This document shows, piece by piece, positions 1 through 4,598 of a stretch of 11,704 bases of DNA. A program made the position numbers and the translations under genes. The notes below the pieces were generated by a model. It ran no database searches and had not been told where the DNA came from. It saw nothing but the letters and a program-made list of their open reading frames with translations. The first letter of the stretch is position 1. Every line of letters starts with the position of its first letter. This DNA is from an uncultured Clostridia bacterium (GTDB taxonomy: Bacteria; Bacillota; Clostridia; Christensenellales; Borkfalkiaceae): the NCBI GenBank assembly GCA_947629605.1, contig CANREK010000022.1:1-11704 (forward strand). Reading direction: 5' to 3'.

Positions 1-193
1 AAAGGCGAGGTAAGAGCTCACCGACGGGACGGTAACGCCCCGTGCCATGTAAACCCCGTCCGATGCAAGTTTGGGACCTTTTCACATAGGGTTGCCCGCC
101 CGAGAAGGTCCGTGAATAACGCTTGAGCCCGTCGGTGACGGCGGGCGTAGATAAATGACCGCGCTCGACAGAACCCGGCTTATCGGTCCGCTC
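1..193 (+). ncRNA. rnpB: RNase P RNA, type A, 3' part (5' end outside window)
   Basis: This is the catalytic RNA of RNase P, which removes 5' leaders from pre-tRNAs. The signature stretches run in the expected order: GGTAAGAGCTCACC near 9-22, GGTAACGCCCCGTGCCA near 31-47, GATGCAAG near 63-70, GCTTGAGCC near 121-129, ATAAATGACC at 151-160, and CGACAGAACCCGGCTTATCG at 166-185. The last block is almost identical to the 3' end of Escherichia coli M1 RNA, which supports a type A fold. The final CGGTCCGCTC (184-193) should be the 3' strand of helix P1, whose partner lies upstream of the window, so the exact 3' end is estimated. Identification is firm. Confidence 0.96.
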
Positions 194-194
194 G

Positions 195-243
195 TATCCC
201 AAGGGGGGCGCCCCGCATGTTTGCGGGGCGCCCCCTTGGGATA
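195..243 (+). terminator. Long GC-rich hairpin just after rnpB
   Basis: TATCCCAAGGGGG... pairs with ...CCCCCTTGGGATA to give a stem of about 21 bp with one bulged G and a loop of about six bases (ATGTTT). It begins one base after the presumed rnpB 3' end. No T tract follows (the next bases are ATGAAG), so it is not a textbook intrinsic terminator. It may instead define or protect the 3' end for processing. A related hairpin recurs at 436-481. Confidence 0.65.
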
Positions 244-260
244 ATGAAGTCACGCAAAAG

Positions 261-272
261 CGGGTTCTGTCG
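261..272 (-). repeat. Inverted 12-nt copy of the rnpB 3' segment
   Basis: CGGGTTCTGTCG at 261-272 is the exact reverse complement of rnpB 166-177 (CGACAGAACCCG). It lies directly beyond the 195-243 hairpin, so the RNA gene segment, hairpin and inverted copy are nested. The origin is unknown. Confidence 0.5.
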
Positions 273-294
273 GCAAGGTTATTTCATGAGGGCT

Positions 295-327
295 CCCAAA
301 AAAGATTGCGTAGCAAGATTTTTTGGG
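295..327 (+). terminator. Bidirectional terminator-like hairpin
   Basis: CCCAAAAAA (295-303) pairs with TTTTTTGGG (319-327). Inside it TTGC/GCAA closes a GTA loop, with opposed GA/AG bases between the two stems. The T run lies in the 3' arm on both strands, so either strand could terminate. It could be the real transcription stop for rnpB or simply part of a repeat. Confidence 0.4.
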
Positions 328-353
328 AAGAGGAGCCGCAGCGGAGAAAACAA

Positions 354-374
354 GCCTTTGGCAGAGCCAAAGGC
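354..374 (-). terminator. Hairpin with A/T tails, terminator-like on the minus strand
   Basis: GCCTTTGGC (354-362) and GCCAAAGGC (366-374) form a perfect 9-bp stem with an AGA loop. GAAAAAAC follows on the plus side, and on the minus strand the hairpin is followed by a T-rich TTGTTTTC. No minus-strand gene clearly needs it, since tnaA ends some 420 nt upstream of it, so it may be only part of a repeat. Confidence 0.3.
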
Positions 375-401
375 GAAAAAACGTAGCTTGCGGCGATGAG
401 G

Positions 402-484
402 CCGCGCTCGACAGAACATATATTGTATTCCGTCAATCCAAGGGGGGGCGCCCCCGCAAACAGCGGGGGCGGCGTTGGGATAAT
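402..484 (+). repeat. Diverged direct copy of the rnpB tail plus its hairpin
   Basis: CCGCGCTCGACAGAAC at 402-417 exactly repeats rnpB 159-174. It is followed at a similar distance by another GC hairpin with the same outer bases: ATCCAAGGGGGG at 436-447 and GTTGGGATAATG at 474-485, versus ATCCCAAGGGGGG and CTTGGGATAATG around 195-245. The inner stem differs (CGCCCCCGC/GCGGGGGCG). The rest of the RNA is not repeated here, so this is a partial duplication, not a second rnpB. Confidence 0.6.
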
Positions 485-485
485 G

Positions 486-645
486 CGGTGATGGTTCGAC
501 TACGCTCACCATGACGCAATCAGAATGGTCCGTAATCGCCCCGCGAGATTCTTCGGGTCAAGTTCCGTACTCTTTAATAGCCTTACGGGCTCAGAATGAC
601 GCGGGGCGGCAATGCGTCTCCGTGGGTTTGCTGGGATGCTTCACA
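486..645 (+). repeat. Composite palindromic repeat, units C-A-B
   Basis: There are three hairpin units in series. Unit C has ATGGT (491-495) pairing with ACCAT (508-512). Unit A (537-608) has CGCCCCGCG-AG-ATTCT pairing with AGAAT-GA-CGCGGGGCG. Unit B begins at 617 (TCTCCGTGGGTTTGCTGGGA) but carries ATGCT and lacks a clear right half. The same order and spacing occur at 4286-4470. The region has no credible coding potential. From 646 to 708 I see only repeat-like sequence. Confidence 0.7.
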
Positions 646-708
646 TACGTTACTTCGTCGCTACGCTCCTCGTGCCGCCCTTCGACGCCATAAAGAACGT
701 GCGGGCGG

Positions 709-741
709 GGCAGCATGAGCGCACGGCGGTACGCCGTGCGC
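709..741 (+). repeat. Palindromic repeat unit D, copy 1
   Basis: GGCAGCATGAGCGCACGGC (709-727) is repeated exactly at 2543-2561. In this copy GCGCACGGCG (719-728) and CGCCGTGCGC (732-741) form a perfect 10-bp stem with a GTA loop. It lies downstream of the tnaA end and could also act as a 3' end for that transcript, but no T run supports this. Confidence 0.55.
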
Positions 742-771
742 TTTGGCCCCTTTGGCCATTCAGCATAATTC

Positions 772-799
772 ATAACATATGTTATATAACACATGTTAT
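772..799. repeat. Two abutting 14-bp palindromes, ATAACA-N2-TGTTAT
   Basis: ATAACATATGTTAT (772-785) is a perfect palindrome. It is immediately followed by ATAACACATGTTAT (786-799), which has the same 6-bp arms. The second unit overlaps the in-register tnaA stop codon (796-798). The form resembles a dimer-binding operator pair, but no promoter is visible beside it. The AT content contrasts with the GC-rich surroundings. Confidence 0.6.
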
Positions 800-2147
800 A
801 ACATCATTCGTTTTACGGGGCGGAGTTTGGCCGTAAAGTGGCGGAGGATCGGGGGCTCTTCCACGATCTCGTAGCCCTTGACCTCGGCGGCGCGTTCCTT
901 GATGTTGCAGAGGGCGTCGGCGATGACGTCGAGATGGGACTGCGTGTAGACGCGGCGGGGGATGGCGAGGCGGGGTCGTTGCCGAGGAGGAAGGAGCCGA
1001 TGTCGCACGCGCGGATGCCCGCTTCCAAATAGAGCTCCACGGCGAGCGCCTGTGCGGGGAATTGATAGTACGGAATGTGGGGAAGCAGCTTTTTCGCATC
1101 GACGAACACGGCGTGGCCGCCGACGGGACTTTGATAGGGAATGCCCGCTTCGTCGAGGCGGGCGGCGAGGTACTCCATCTGCCCGATGCGGTAGCGGAGG
1201 AAGTTCTCGTCGATGCCCTCTTTGAGGCCGATGGCGAGCGCCTCGATGTCCCTGCCCGACATGCCGCCGTAGGTCACGAAACCCTCAAAGGAGATGGTGC
1301 GCTGCTTGATGGCTTCAAACAATTTTTTGTCGCGGCAGCCGATGAGGCCGCCCATGTTGACGATGGCGTCTTTCTTGGCGCTCATCGTGAAGCAATCGGC
1401 GTTTTCGAAACATAAGTGCAAGATTTTTTCGATGGAGAGGTCCCGATATCCCGCCTCGCGCTGTTGGATGAAGTAGGCGTTTTCGGCACAGCGGGCGGCG
1501 TCGATCATGAACGGAATTTGATACTTATGTGCGATTTCAGCCGTCTTTCGGATGTTTTCGACGGAGACGGGCTGGCCGCCGGCGGAGTTGTTCGTGATCG
1601 TCATGATGACGACGCCGACGTTCTCCGCGCCGAGCTCATGGATGAGGGATTCGAGCTTTTCGCAATCCATATTGCCCTTAAAATCGAAGTACGCCGATGT
1701 ATCGAGCGCTTCGGGTACAACACAGTCGATGGCGCGGGCTCCCGCAAGCTCCACATGGGCGCGGGTCGTGTCGAAGTGCATGTTCGCGATGGCGTATTTT
1801 TTGCCTTCCAAGAGAATGGGGAGAAGGACTTTTTCCGCCGCACGCCCCTGATGGACGATCTGAATGTAGGGCATGGAAAAGACCTCTTGGGCGGAAATTT
1901 GCAACTTATAGTAGCTTTCAGCGCCCGCATAGGACTCGTCGCCGACCATCACGCCCGCCCATTGCGCGGTGGACATGGCGCCCGTGCCGCTGTCGGTGAG
2001 CAGGTCGATGTAGACGTCGCTCGCGGCAAGGGAAAAGACGTTGTAATTGGCCGCGGCGATCTTCTCTTCACGCTCTTTTCTCGTGAGAAGCTTTAACGGC
2101 TCCACGCTCTTGATGCGGAAAGGTTCGGGGATATAGATGGGTTTCAT
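796..2147 (-). pseudogene. tnaA: Tryptophanase (tryptophan indole-lyase) broken by an internal out-of-frame deletion
   Basis: The intact enzyme is a cytoplasmic PLP enzyme that converts L-tryptophan to indole, pyruvate and ammonia. The start MKPIYIPEPFRIKSVEP at 2147 follows GAGGAG at good spacing. Family blocks include LLTDSGTGAMS, HQGR, TITNNSAGGQPVS, the PLP-lysine motif MSAKKDA (about K259), FVTYGGMSGRD and IGSFLLGNDP. MSAKKDA, NSAGGQPVS and GSFLLG favour tryptophanase over tyrosine phenol-lyase. After residue 392 (near 970-980) the frame breaks. The conserved C-terminus RLAIPRRVYTQSHLDVI to HFTAKL continues in another frame, ending at 796. Relative to Escherichia coli TnaA about 13 residues are missing, a net loss near 40 nt. 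Reading straight on gives about 50 unrelated residues, stopping at 813. The rest is intact, so the lesion is recent or an assembly error. Confidence 0.88.
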
Positions 2148-2177
2148 GAAACATCTCCTCGTGATTTTACTGTCTCT

Positions 2178-2206
2178 ATTATAATTGGAAATGGGGGAAA
2201 AGTCAA
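2178..2206 (-). promoter_or_regulatory. Sigma-A promoter of tnaA
   Basis: On the minus strand TTGACT (2206-2201) and TATAAT (2183-2178) are separated by 17 bp. Transcription should start near 2171, giving a 5' UTR of about 24 nt. That is too short for the TnaC-type leader peptide that controls tna operons in Enterobacteria, so regulation must differ. Confidence 0.8.
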
Positions 2207-2255
2207 TACCGACGGAAAAATTCATCGCATAGAATGAAAATGAGGAGAAAAATGC

Positions 2256-2284
2256 TTGATTTTGACGTTCGCATTTGATATAAT
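2256..2284 (+). promoter_or_regulatory. Sigma-A promoter of tRNA-Pro
   Basis: TTGATT (2256-2261), a 17-bp spacer, then TATAAT (2279-2284). The predicted start near 2291 is only a few bases before the mature tRNA 5' end. The promoter is divergent from the tnaA promoter about 50 bp away. Confidence 0.75.
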
Positions 2285-2294
2285 ACAGAGGTCG

Positions 2295-2371
2295 CGAGGA
2301 GTAGCGCAGTTTGGTAGCGCGCTTGGTTCGGGACCAAGAGGTCGCGTGTTCAAATCACGTCTCCTCGACCA
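2295..2371 (+). tRNA. tRNA-Pro (anticodon CGG)
   Basis: A complete 77-nt cloverleaf with encoded CCA. The acceptor stem is CGAGGAG (2295-2301) with CTCCTCG (2361-2367), then ACCA. The anticodon stem CTTGG/CCAAG encloses the loop TTCGGGA, giving anticodon CGG, which reads CCG. The T arm is CGTGTTCAAATCACG. The D arm GCGCAGTTTGGTAGCGC and the general sequence match bacterial tRNA-Pro. It is a single-gene transcription unit. Confidence 0.96.
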
Positions 2372-2405
2372 AAGGCACGCAAGGGATTGATCCTTGCGTG
2401 CCTTT
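2371..2405 (+). terminator. Hairpin after tRNA-Pro
   Basis: AAAGGCACGCAAGG (2371-2384) pairs perfectly with CCTTGCGTGCCTTT (2392-2405), giving a 14-bp stem with a 7-nt loop. The first base is the tRNA's own 3' A. The T run is only three bases within the stem, so termination may rely on stem strength or on 3' processing. Confidence 0.7.
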
Positions 2406-2414
2406 GATATAAGA

Positions 2415-2430
2415 ACGCGACCTCTTGGTC
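2415..2430 (-). repeat. Inverted 16-nt copy of the tRNA-Pro anticodon-arm/variable region
   Basis: ACGCGACCTCTTGGTC (2415-2430) is the exact reverse complement of tRNA bases 2332-2347. It lies 9 nt beyond the tRNA hairpin. The layout (RNA gene segment, perfect hairpin, inverted copy) mirrors that at rnpB. Confidence 0.65.
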
Positions 2431-2489
2431 AAAGTGGTACAATAGTTCGCTCATTCTGAAGGGGCGGGAGGGGGCATAAAAAAGGAGCT

Positions 2490-2561
2490 TCCGTGGGTTT
2501 GCTGGGATCCTTCGCCTACGGCTCAGGATGAGCGCGGGGTGAGGCAGCATGAGCGCACGGC
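2490..2561 (+). repeat. Palindromic repeat units B and D
   Basis: Unit B is TCCGTGGGTTTGCTGGGATC and onward, with ATCCT pairing to AGGAT (CTCAGGATGAGCGC near 2522-2535). It is followed by unit D, an exact 19-nt match to 709-727. No gene is evident between the tRNA hairpin and the XRE gene (2406-2606). Confidence 0.65.
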
Positions 2562-2606
2562 ATGCTACGCGATGTATGCATCATGAAATAAAGGAAAAGC
2601 GAGCGT

Positions 2607-2930
2607 TCACTTCGTGCGCAGAAAGGCGGCAAAGGAGAGGAGCGCTTTTTTGTTTTCCTCGGAAAGAGATGCATAATCAAGGAGAAGTTGCTGTTCGCCC
2701 GCTCTTGCCGGATAGACGACATTTACGTTTCCGCAATCATCTTCCCGCCCGAGCAAAAAATCGGTGGTGCACAGAAAGCAATCCGCGAGCGCACAGATAA
2801 AGCCCGCCGTCGGCTCGCTCAGACCCTTTTCCCAGCAGTCCACCGACTTCTGACTGCAACCGATCCGTTCCGCCACAGCCCTTTGGCTCATTCCCTGTTC
2901 CTTCCGCAACGTCTTGATTTTAAGTAGCAT
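2607..2930 (-). CDS. XRE-family helix-turn-helix transcriptional regulator
   Basis: A 107-residue putative cytoplasmic DNA-binding protein. Residues about 4-62 form a classic Cro/C1 helix-turn-helix domain: LKIKTLRKEQGMSQRAVAER, then IGCSQKSVDCWEKGLSEPT, then ALADCFLCTTDFLLGRED. The C-terminal SLSEENKKALLSFAAFLRTK is typical of short Firmicutes XRE regulators. I chose the start MLLKIK at 2930 because GAGGTGG lies six bases upstream; the TTG at 2948 and ATG at 2945 lack a ribosome site. It is divergent from the PH-domain gene at 3058 and probably regulates itself and/or that neighbour, which is inference. The ligand is unknown. It is not recognisable as a named regulator. Confidence 0.9.
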   Translation of the reverse strand: MLLKIKTLRKEQGMSQRAVAERIGCSQKSVDCWEKGLSEPTAGFICALADCFLCTTDFLLGREDDCGNVNVVYPARAGEQQLLLDYASLSEENKKALLSFAAFLRTK

Positions 2931-2962
2931 TCTTCTCCACCTCATCAATATTTTCGGGATTT

Positions 2963-2968
2963 ATTATA
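2963..2968 (-). promoter_or_regulatory. Probable -10 box of the XRE gene
   Basis: TATAAT on the minus strand, 33 bp upstream of the XRE start. No convincing -35 lies 16-18 bp further upstream, so the promoter may be weak or need help from a bound protein. Confidence 0.4.
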
Positions 2969-2969
2969 A

Positions 2970-3038
2970 GAAAATTACTCAAAAGCAGTTGACAAAGCAA
3001 AATATTACTATTATAATGTTTCATACAGAGTAAAATTC
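2970..3038. promoter_or_regulatory. Candidate operator half-sites flanking the divergent promoters
   Basis: GAAAATTACTC (2970-2980) and GAGTAAAATTC (3028-3038) form an inverted pair matching at 9 of 11 positions, centred on the shared promoter region. One half lies next to the XRE -10 box and the other just downstream of the PH-gene promoter. This suits an autoregulating XRE dimer, but the sites are inferred from symmetry alone. Confidence 0.35.
2989..3017 (+). promoter_or_regulatory. Consensus sigma-A promoter of the PH-domain gene
   Basis: TTGACA (2989-2994), a 17-bp spacer, TATAAT (3012-3017): a perfect consensus promoter. Such a strong promoter facing away from a regulator gene would suit repression by that regulator. 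The ribosome site GGAGG lies at 3046-3050. Confidence 0.85.
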
Positions 3039-3057
3039 TACTTATGGAGGAACAAAA

Positions 3058-3729
3058 ATGAGTCAGTATGTGGAAAACCATCTTGGGCGAGGCGAAAAGA
3101 TCGTTCTGAAAGCGGAAAAGAACATTCTGTATCTTCTGATGCCTTTCCTTTTGATGGTGCTAGTGTTGGTCGGTGCGGCAGTGGCGCAGCATTATTTGAA
3201 CACTTGGGTCAACGGCGTTCAGAGAGAGCCGACGTTGGAAGAGATCATCACCAATCCCGCGGCCGCAGTGGATCAAGGCGTTAAGGATATGGCCGAAGCG
3301 CTGTATCTTCCGTTCACGATCGCAGTTTGGGTTCTCTTTGTGCTCGTCGGTATCCTGCCCTTTGTCAGAGCGCTTTTGAGGTTCCTTTCCCTCAACCTCG
3401 CACTCACCAATAAAAGGGTCGTCGGTAAGGTCGGCATTTTGAGCATAGTGACCGTCGACATTACGATCGATAAGATCGACCATGTGACTGTTTCGGCGGG
3501 TGTCTTTGGGAATCTCCTCAAATACTATGCGCTCGCTGTCGTCTCCGTGGGAGGTTCCGGGGCAGACCTTGGTGTCTCCCGTAAGGGCAACCCGACCTTT
3601 ATCGCGATCAAGAACGCACAGCAATTCAAGGATGCTGTCACTTTCGCCGTGGAACAGCATGCGGAGGAAGCGCGGGTCGCGCAGGCCGAAGCCATTGCCC
3701 GTGCCATGGGCGGCAACACGGCGCGTTGA
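3058..3729 (+). CDS. PH domain-containing membrane protein (YdbS/YdbT-like bPH_2)
   Basis: A 223-residue protein. GGAGG lies seven bases before the ATG. After a charged start (residues 1-23) come two hydrophobic segments, about 24-44 and 84-106, so the N-terminal half is membrane-anchored. Residues about 107-195 match the bacterial PH fold of YdbS/YdbT proteins: LALTNKRVVGKVGI, TVDITIDKIDHVTVSAGVFG, LKYYALAVVSVGGSG, then FIAIKNAQQFKDAV. The tail (195-223) is alanine- and charge-rich and probably helical. The function of this family is not settled; membrane-stress or envelope roles have been proposed for relatives. It is monocistronic, bounded by its own promoter and terminator and divergent from the XRE regulator, so it is the most likely target of that regulator. 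Confidence 0.9.
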   Translation: MSQYVENHLGRGEKIVLKAEKNILYLLMPFLLMVLVLVGAAVAQHYLNTWVNGVQREPTLEEIITNPAAAVDQGVKDMAEALYLPFTIAVWVLFVLVGILPFVRALLRFLSLNLALTNKRVVGKVGILSIVTVDITIDKIDHVTVSAGVFGNLLKYYALAVVSVGGSGADLGVSRKGNPTFIAIKNAQQFKDAVTFAVEQHAEEARVAQAEAIARAMGGNTAR

Positions 3730-3746
3730 GGCGTCGGAATGAAATG

Positions 3747-3775
3747 AAAAAAGAGGAGGTAGCTCCTCTTTTTTT
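3747..3775 (+). terminator. Intrinsic terminator of the PH-domain gene
   Basis: GAGGAG (3753-3758), loop GTAG, CTCCTC (3763-3768), then seven T. The upstream A run lets it work in both directions. Confidence 0.9.
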
Positions 3776-3852
3776 GCATAAATGTTTGATTTTTTGTTCT
3801 GCCATGGGGCAATGAAGGGCCGAAGGATTTCGATCGACGGGCGGAGAAAATG

Positions 3853-3893
3853 AATGAAAAATTAAAAATTAAAAATAAAAAATTGTGGCGGGG
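3853..3893 (+). repeat. AT-rich repeat ending GTGGCGGGG, copy 1
   Basis: Alternating ATTAAAAATT-type blocks end in AAAAATTGTGGCGGGG. A second copy lies at 9397-9439 with the same GC-rich junction. The AT block stands out sharply in GC-rich DNA. It is non-coding. Confidence 0.6.
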
Positions 3894-3920
3894 TGCGGCG
3901 TCATGCTGAGTTTCCTCTTG

Positions 3921-3945
3921 CCCTCCCCCTTTCTAAGGGGGAGGG
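3921..3945 (+). repeat. GC-rich hairpin repeat
   Basis: CCCTCCCCCTT (3921-3931) and AAGGGGGAGGG (3935-3945) make an 11-bp stem with a TCT loop. It resembles the CCCCCTCGAGGGGG palindromes at 9482-9530 and again lies just after the AT-rich repeat. Confidence 0.5.
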
Positions 3946-3969
3946 GTAGGGGAGGGGATTCATTGGAAA

Positions 3970-4013
3970 CTGTGCCCTCGTGGCTTTCCTTACGGAAACC
4001 CCCTCGGGCACAG
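3970..4013. repeat. Inverted repeat CTGTGCCC / GGGCACAG
   Basis: Eight-base arms (3970-3977 and 4006-4013) enclose an inner TTTCC-TTAC-GGAAA hairpin. No coding role is seen. Confidence 0.45.
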
Positions 4014-4053
4014 ACGTATTTCATCCTGCCCGCAGGGTAGCCAAAAGCGTTGC

Positions 4054-4120
4054 GCGGCGTCATGCTGAGCCGCGGAACACAAACGCAGTCTACGGAAGAG
4101 TGTCCGAAGCATCTCGCCGC
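4054..4120 (-). repeat. Palindromic repeat, ATGCT/AGCAT variant, inverted orientation
   Basis: GCGGCG-TC-ATGCT (4054-4066) pairs with AGCAT-CT-CGCCGC (4108-4120). It has the same architecture as unit A read on the other strand, with a different but complementary outer and inner stem and the same TC/CT internal mismatch. Confidence 0.6.
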
Positions 4121-4136
4121 ACAGTTGTCCGTTTTT

Positions 4137-4260
4137 GCCCCGCGAGATTCTTCGGATTAGGTCGTCTGATTTCGTTCTTTCTCCGTTTCTCAGAATGACG
4201 CGGGGCGATATGGGCTCCGTGGGTTCGCTGGGATCCTTCGCTTCGCTCAGGATGAGCGCG
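4137..4260 (+). repeat. Composite palindromic repeat, units A-B
   Basis: Unit A (4137-4206) is nearly identical to 4337-4406 (two differences seen in about 70 bases). Unit B (4215-4260) carries GGATCCTTCGCTTCGCTCAG. The 8-bp A-to-B spacing matches the other copies. Confidence 0.75.
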
Positions 4261-4285
4261 GCGGCGGATGCCGCCGCGTTAGCTG

Positions 4286-4470
4286 CGGTGATGGTTCGAC
4301 AGGCTCACCATGACGTAATCGGAATGGTCCGTATTCGCCCCGCGAGATTCTTCGGGTTAGGTCGTCTGACTTCGTTCTTTCTCCGTTTCTCAGAATGACG
4401 CGGGGCGACACGGGCTCCGTGAGTTTGCCGGGATCCTTCCCCTTCGGCTACGCTCAGGGTCAGGATGAAC
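4286..4470 (+). repeat. Composite palindromic repeat, units C-A-B, second copy
   Basis: Unit C (ATGGT 4291-4295, ACCAT 4307-4311), unit A (4336-4407) and unit B (4415-4470) appear in the same order as at 486-645. From C into A the two loci match closely, including GGTCCGTA and TCGCCCCGCGAGATTCTTCG. The stretch 3776-4571 therefore holds repeats only and no gene. Confidence 0.75.
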
Positions 4471-4571
4471 CCCTCGGCCGCTGGGTGACGGGTCGATGCG
4501 AGAGGGGGACGAGTGCGGGAGATGGTCTGAAATTCAATTCCTTGAAAAACGCATGAGAATACGCGCGTGCC

Positions 4572-4580
4572 TGTTATAAT
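4572..4580 (+). promoter_or_regulatory. Extended -10 promoter of the Na+/Pi symporter gene
   Basis: TGTTATAAT is an extended -10 box lying 18 bp before the ATG. No good -35 lies at the right spacing (TTGAAA at 4542 is too far). The short gap implies a leader of about a dozen bases with GGGAGAGG (4585-4592) as the ribosome site. Confidence 0.6.
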
Positions 4581-4598
4581 ACAACGGGAGAGGCGTCT

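Noticed and set aside
217..836. Small coding frames between rnpB and tnaA
   Set aside because: They consist of repeat DNA read in arbitrary frames, with no ribosome sites or protein-like composition.
813..970. Zero-frame C-terminus of tryptophanase (Ser/Pro/Arg-rich tail) as a genuine novel domain
   Set aside because: The conserved TnaA C-terminus is present in the adjacent frame over the same bases, so the Ser/Pro/Arg tail is a frameshift product.
2148..2225. Upstream start for tryptophanase at 2225
   Set aside because: It would cover the tnaA promoter and lacks a ribosome site. MKPIYIPEPFRIKSVEP at 2147 matches the family N-terminus and has GAGGAG upstream.
486..4470. CRISPR array
   Set aside because: The repeats are long palindromic composites with irregular spacing and no spacers of uniform length, and no cas genes are present.
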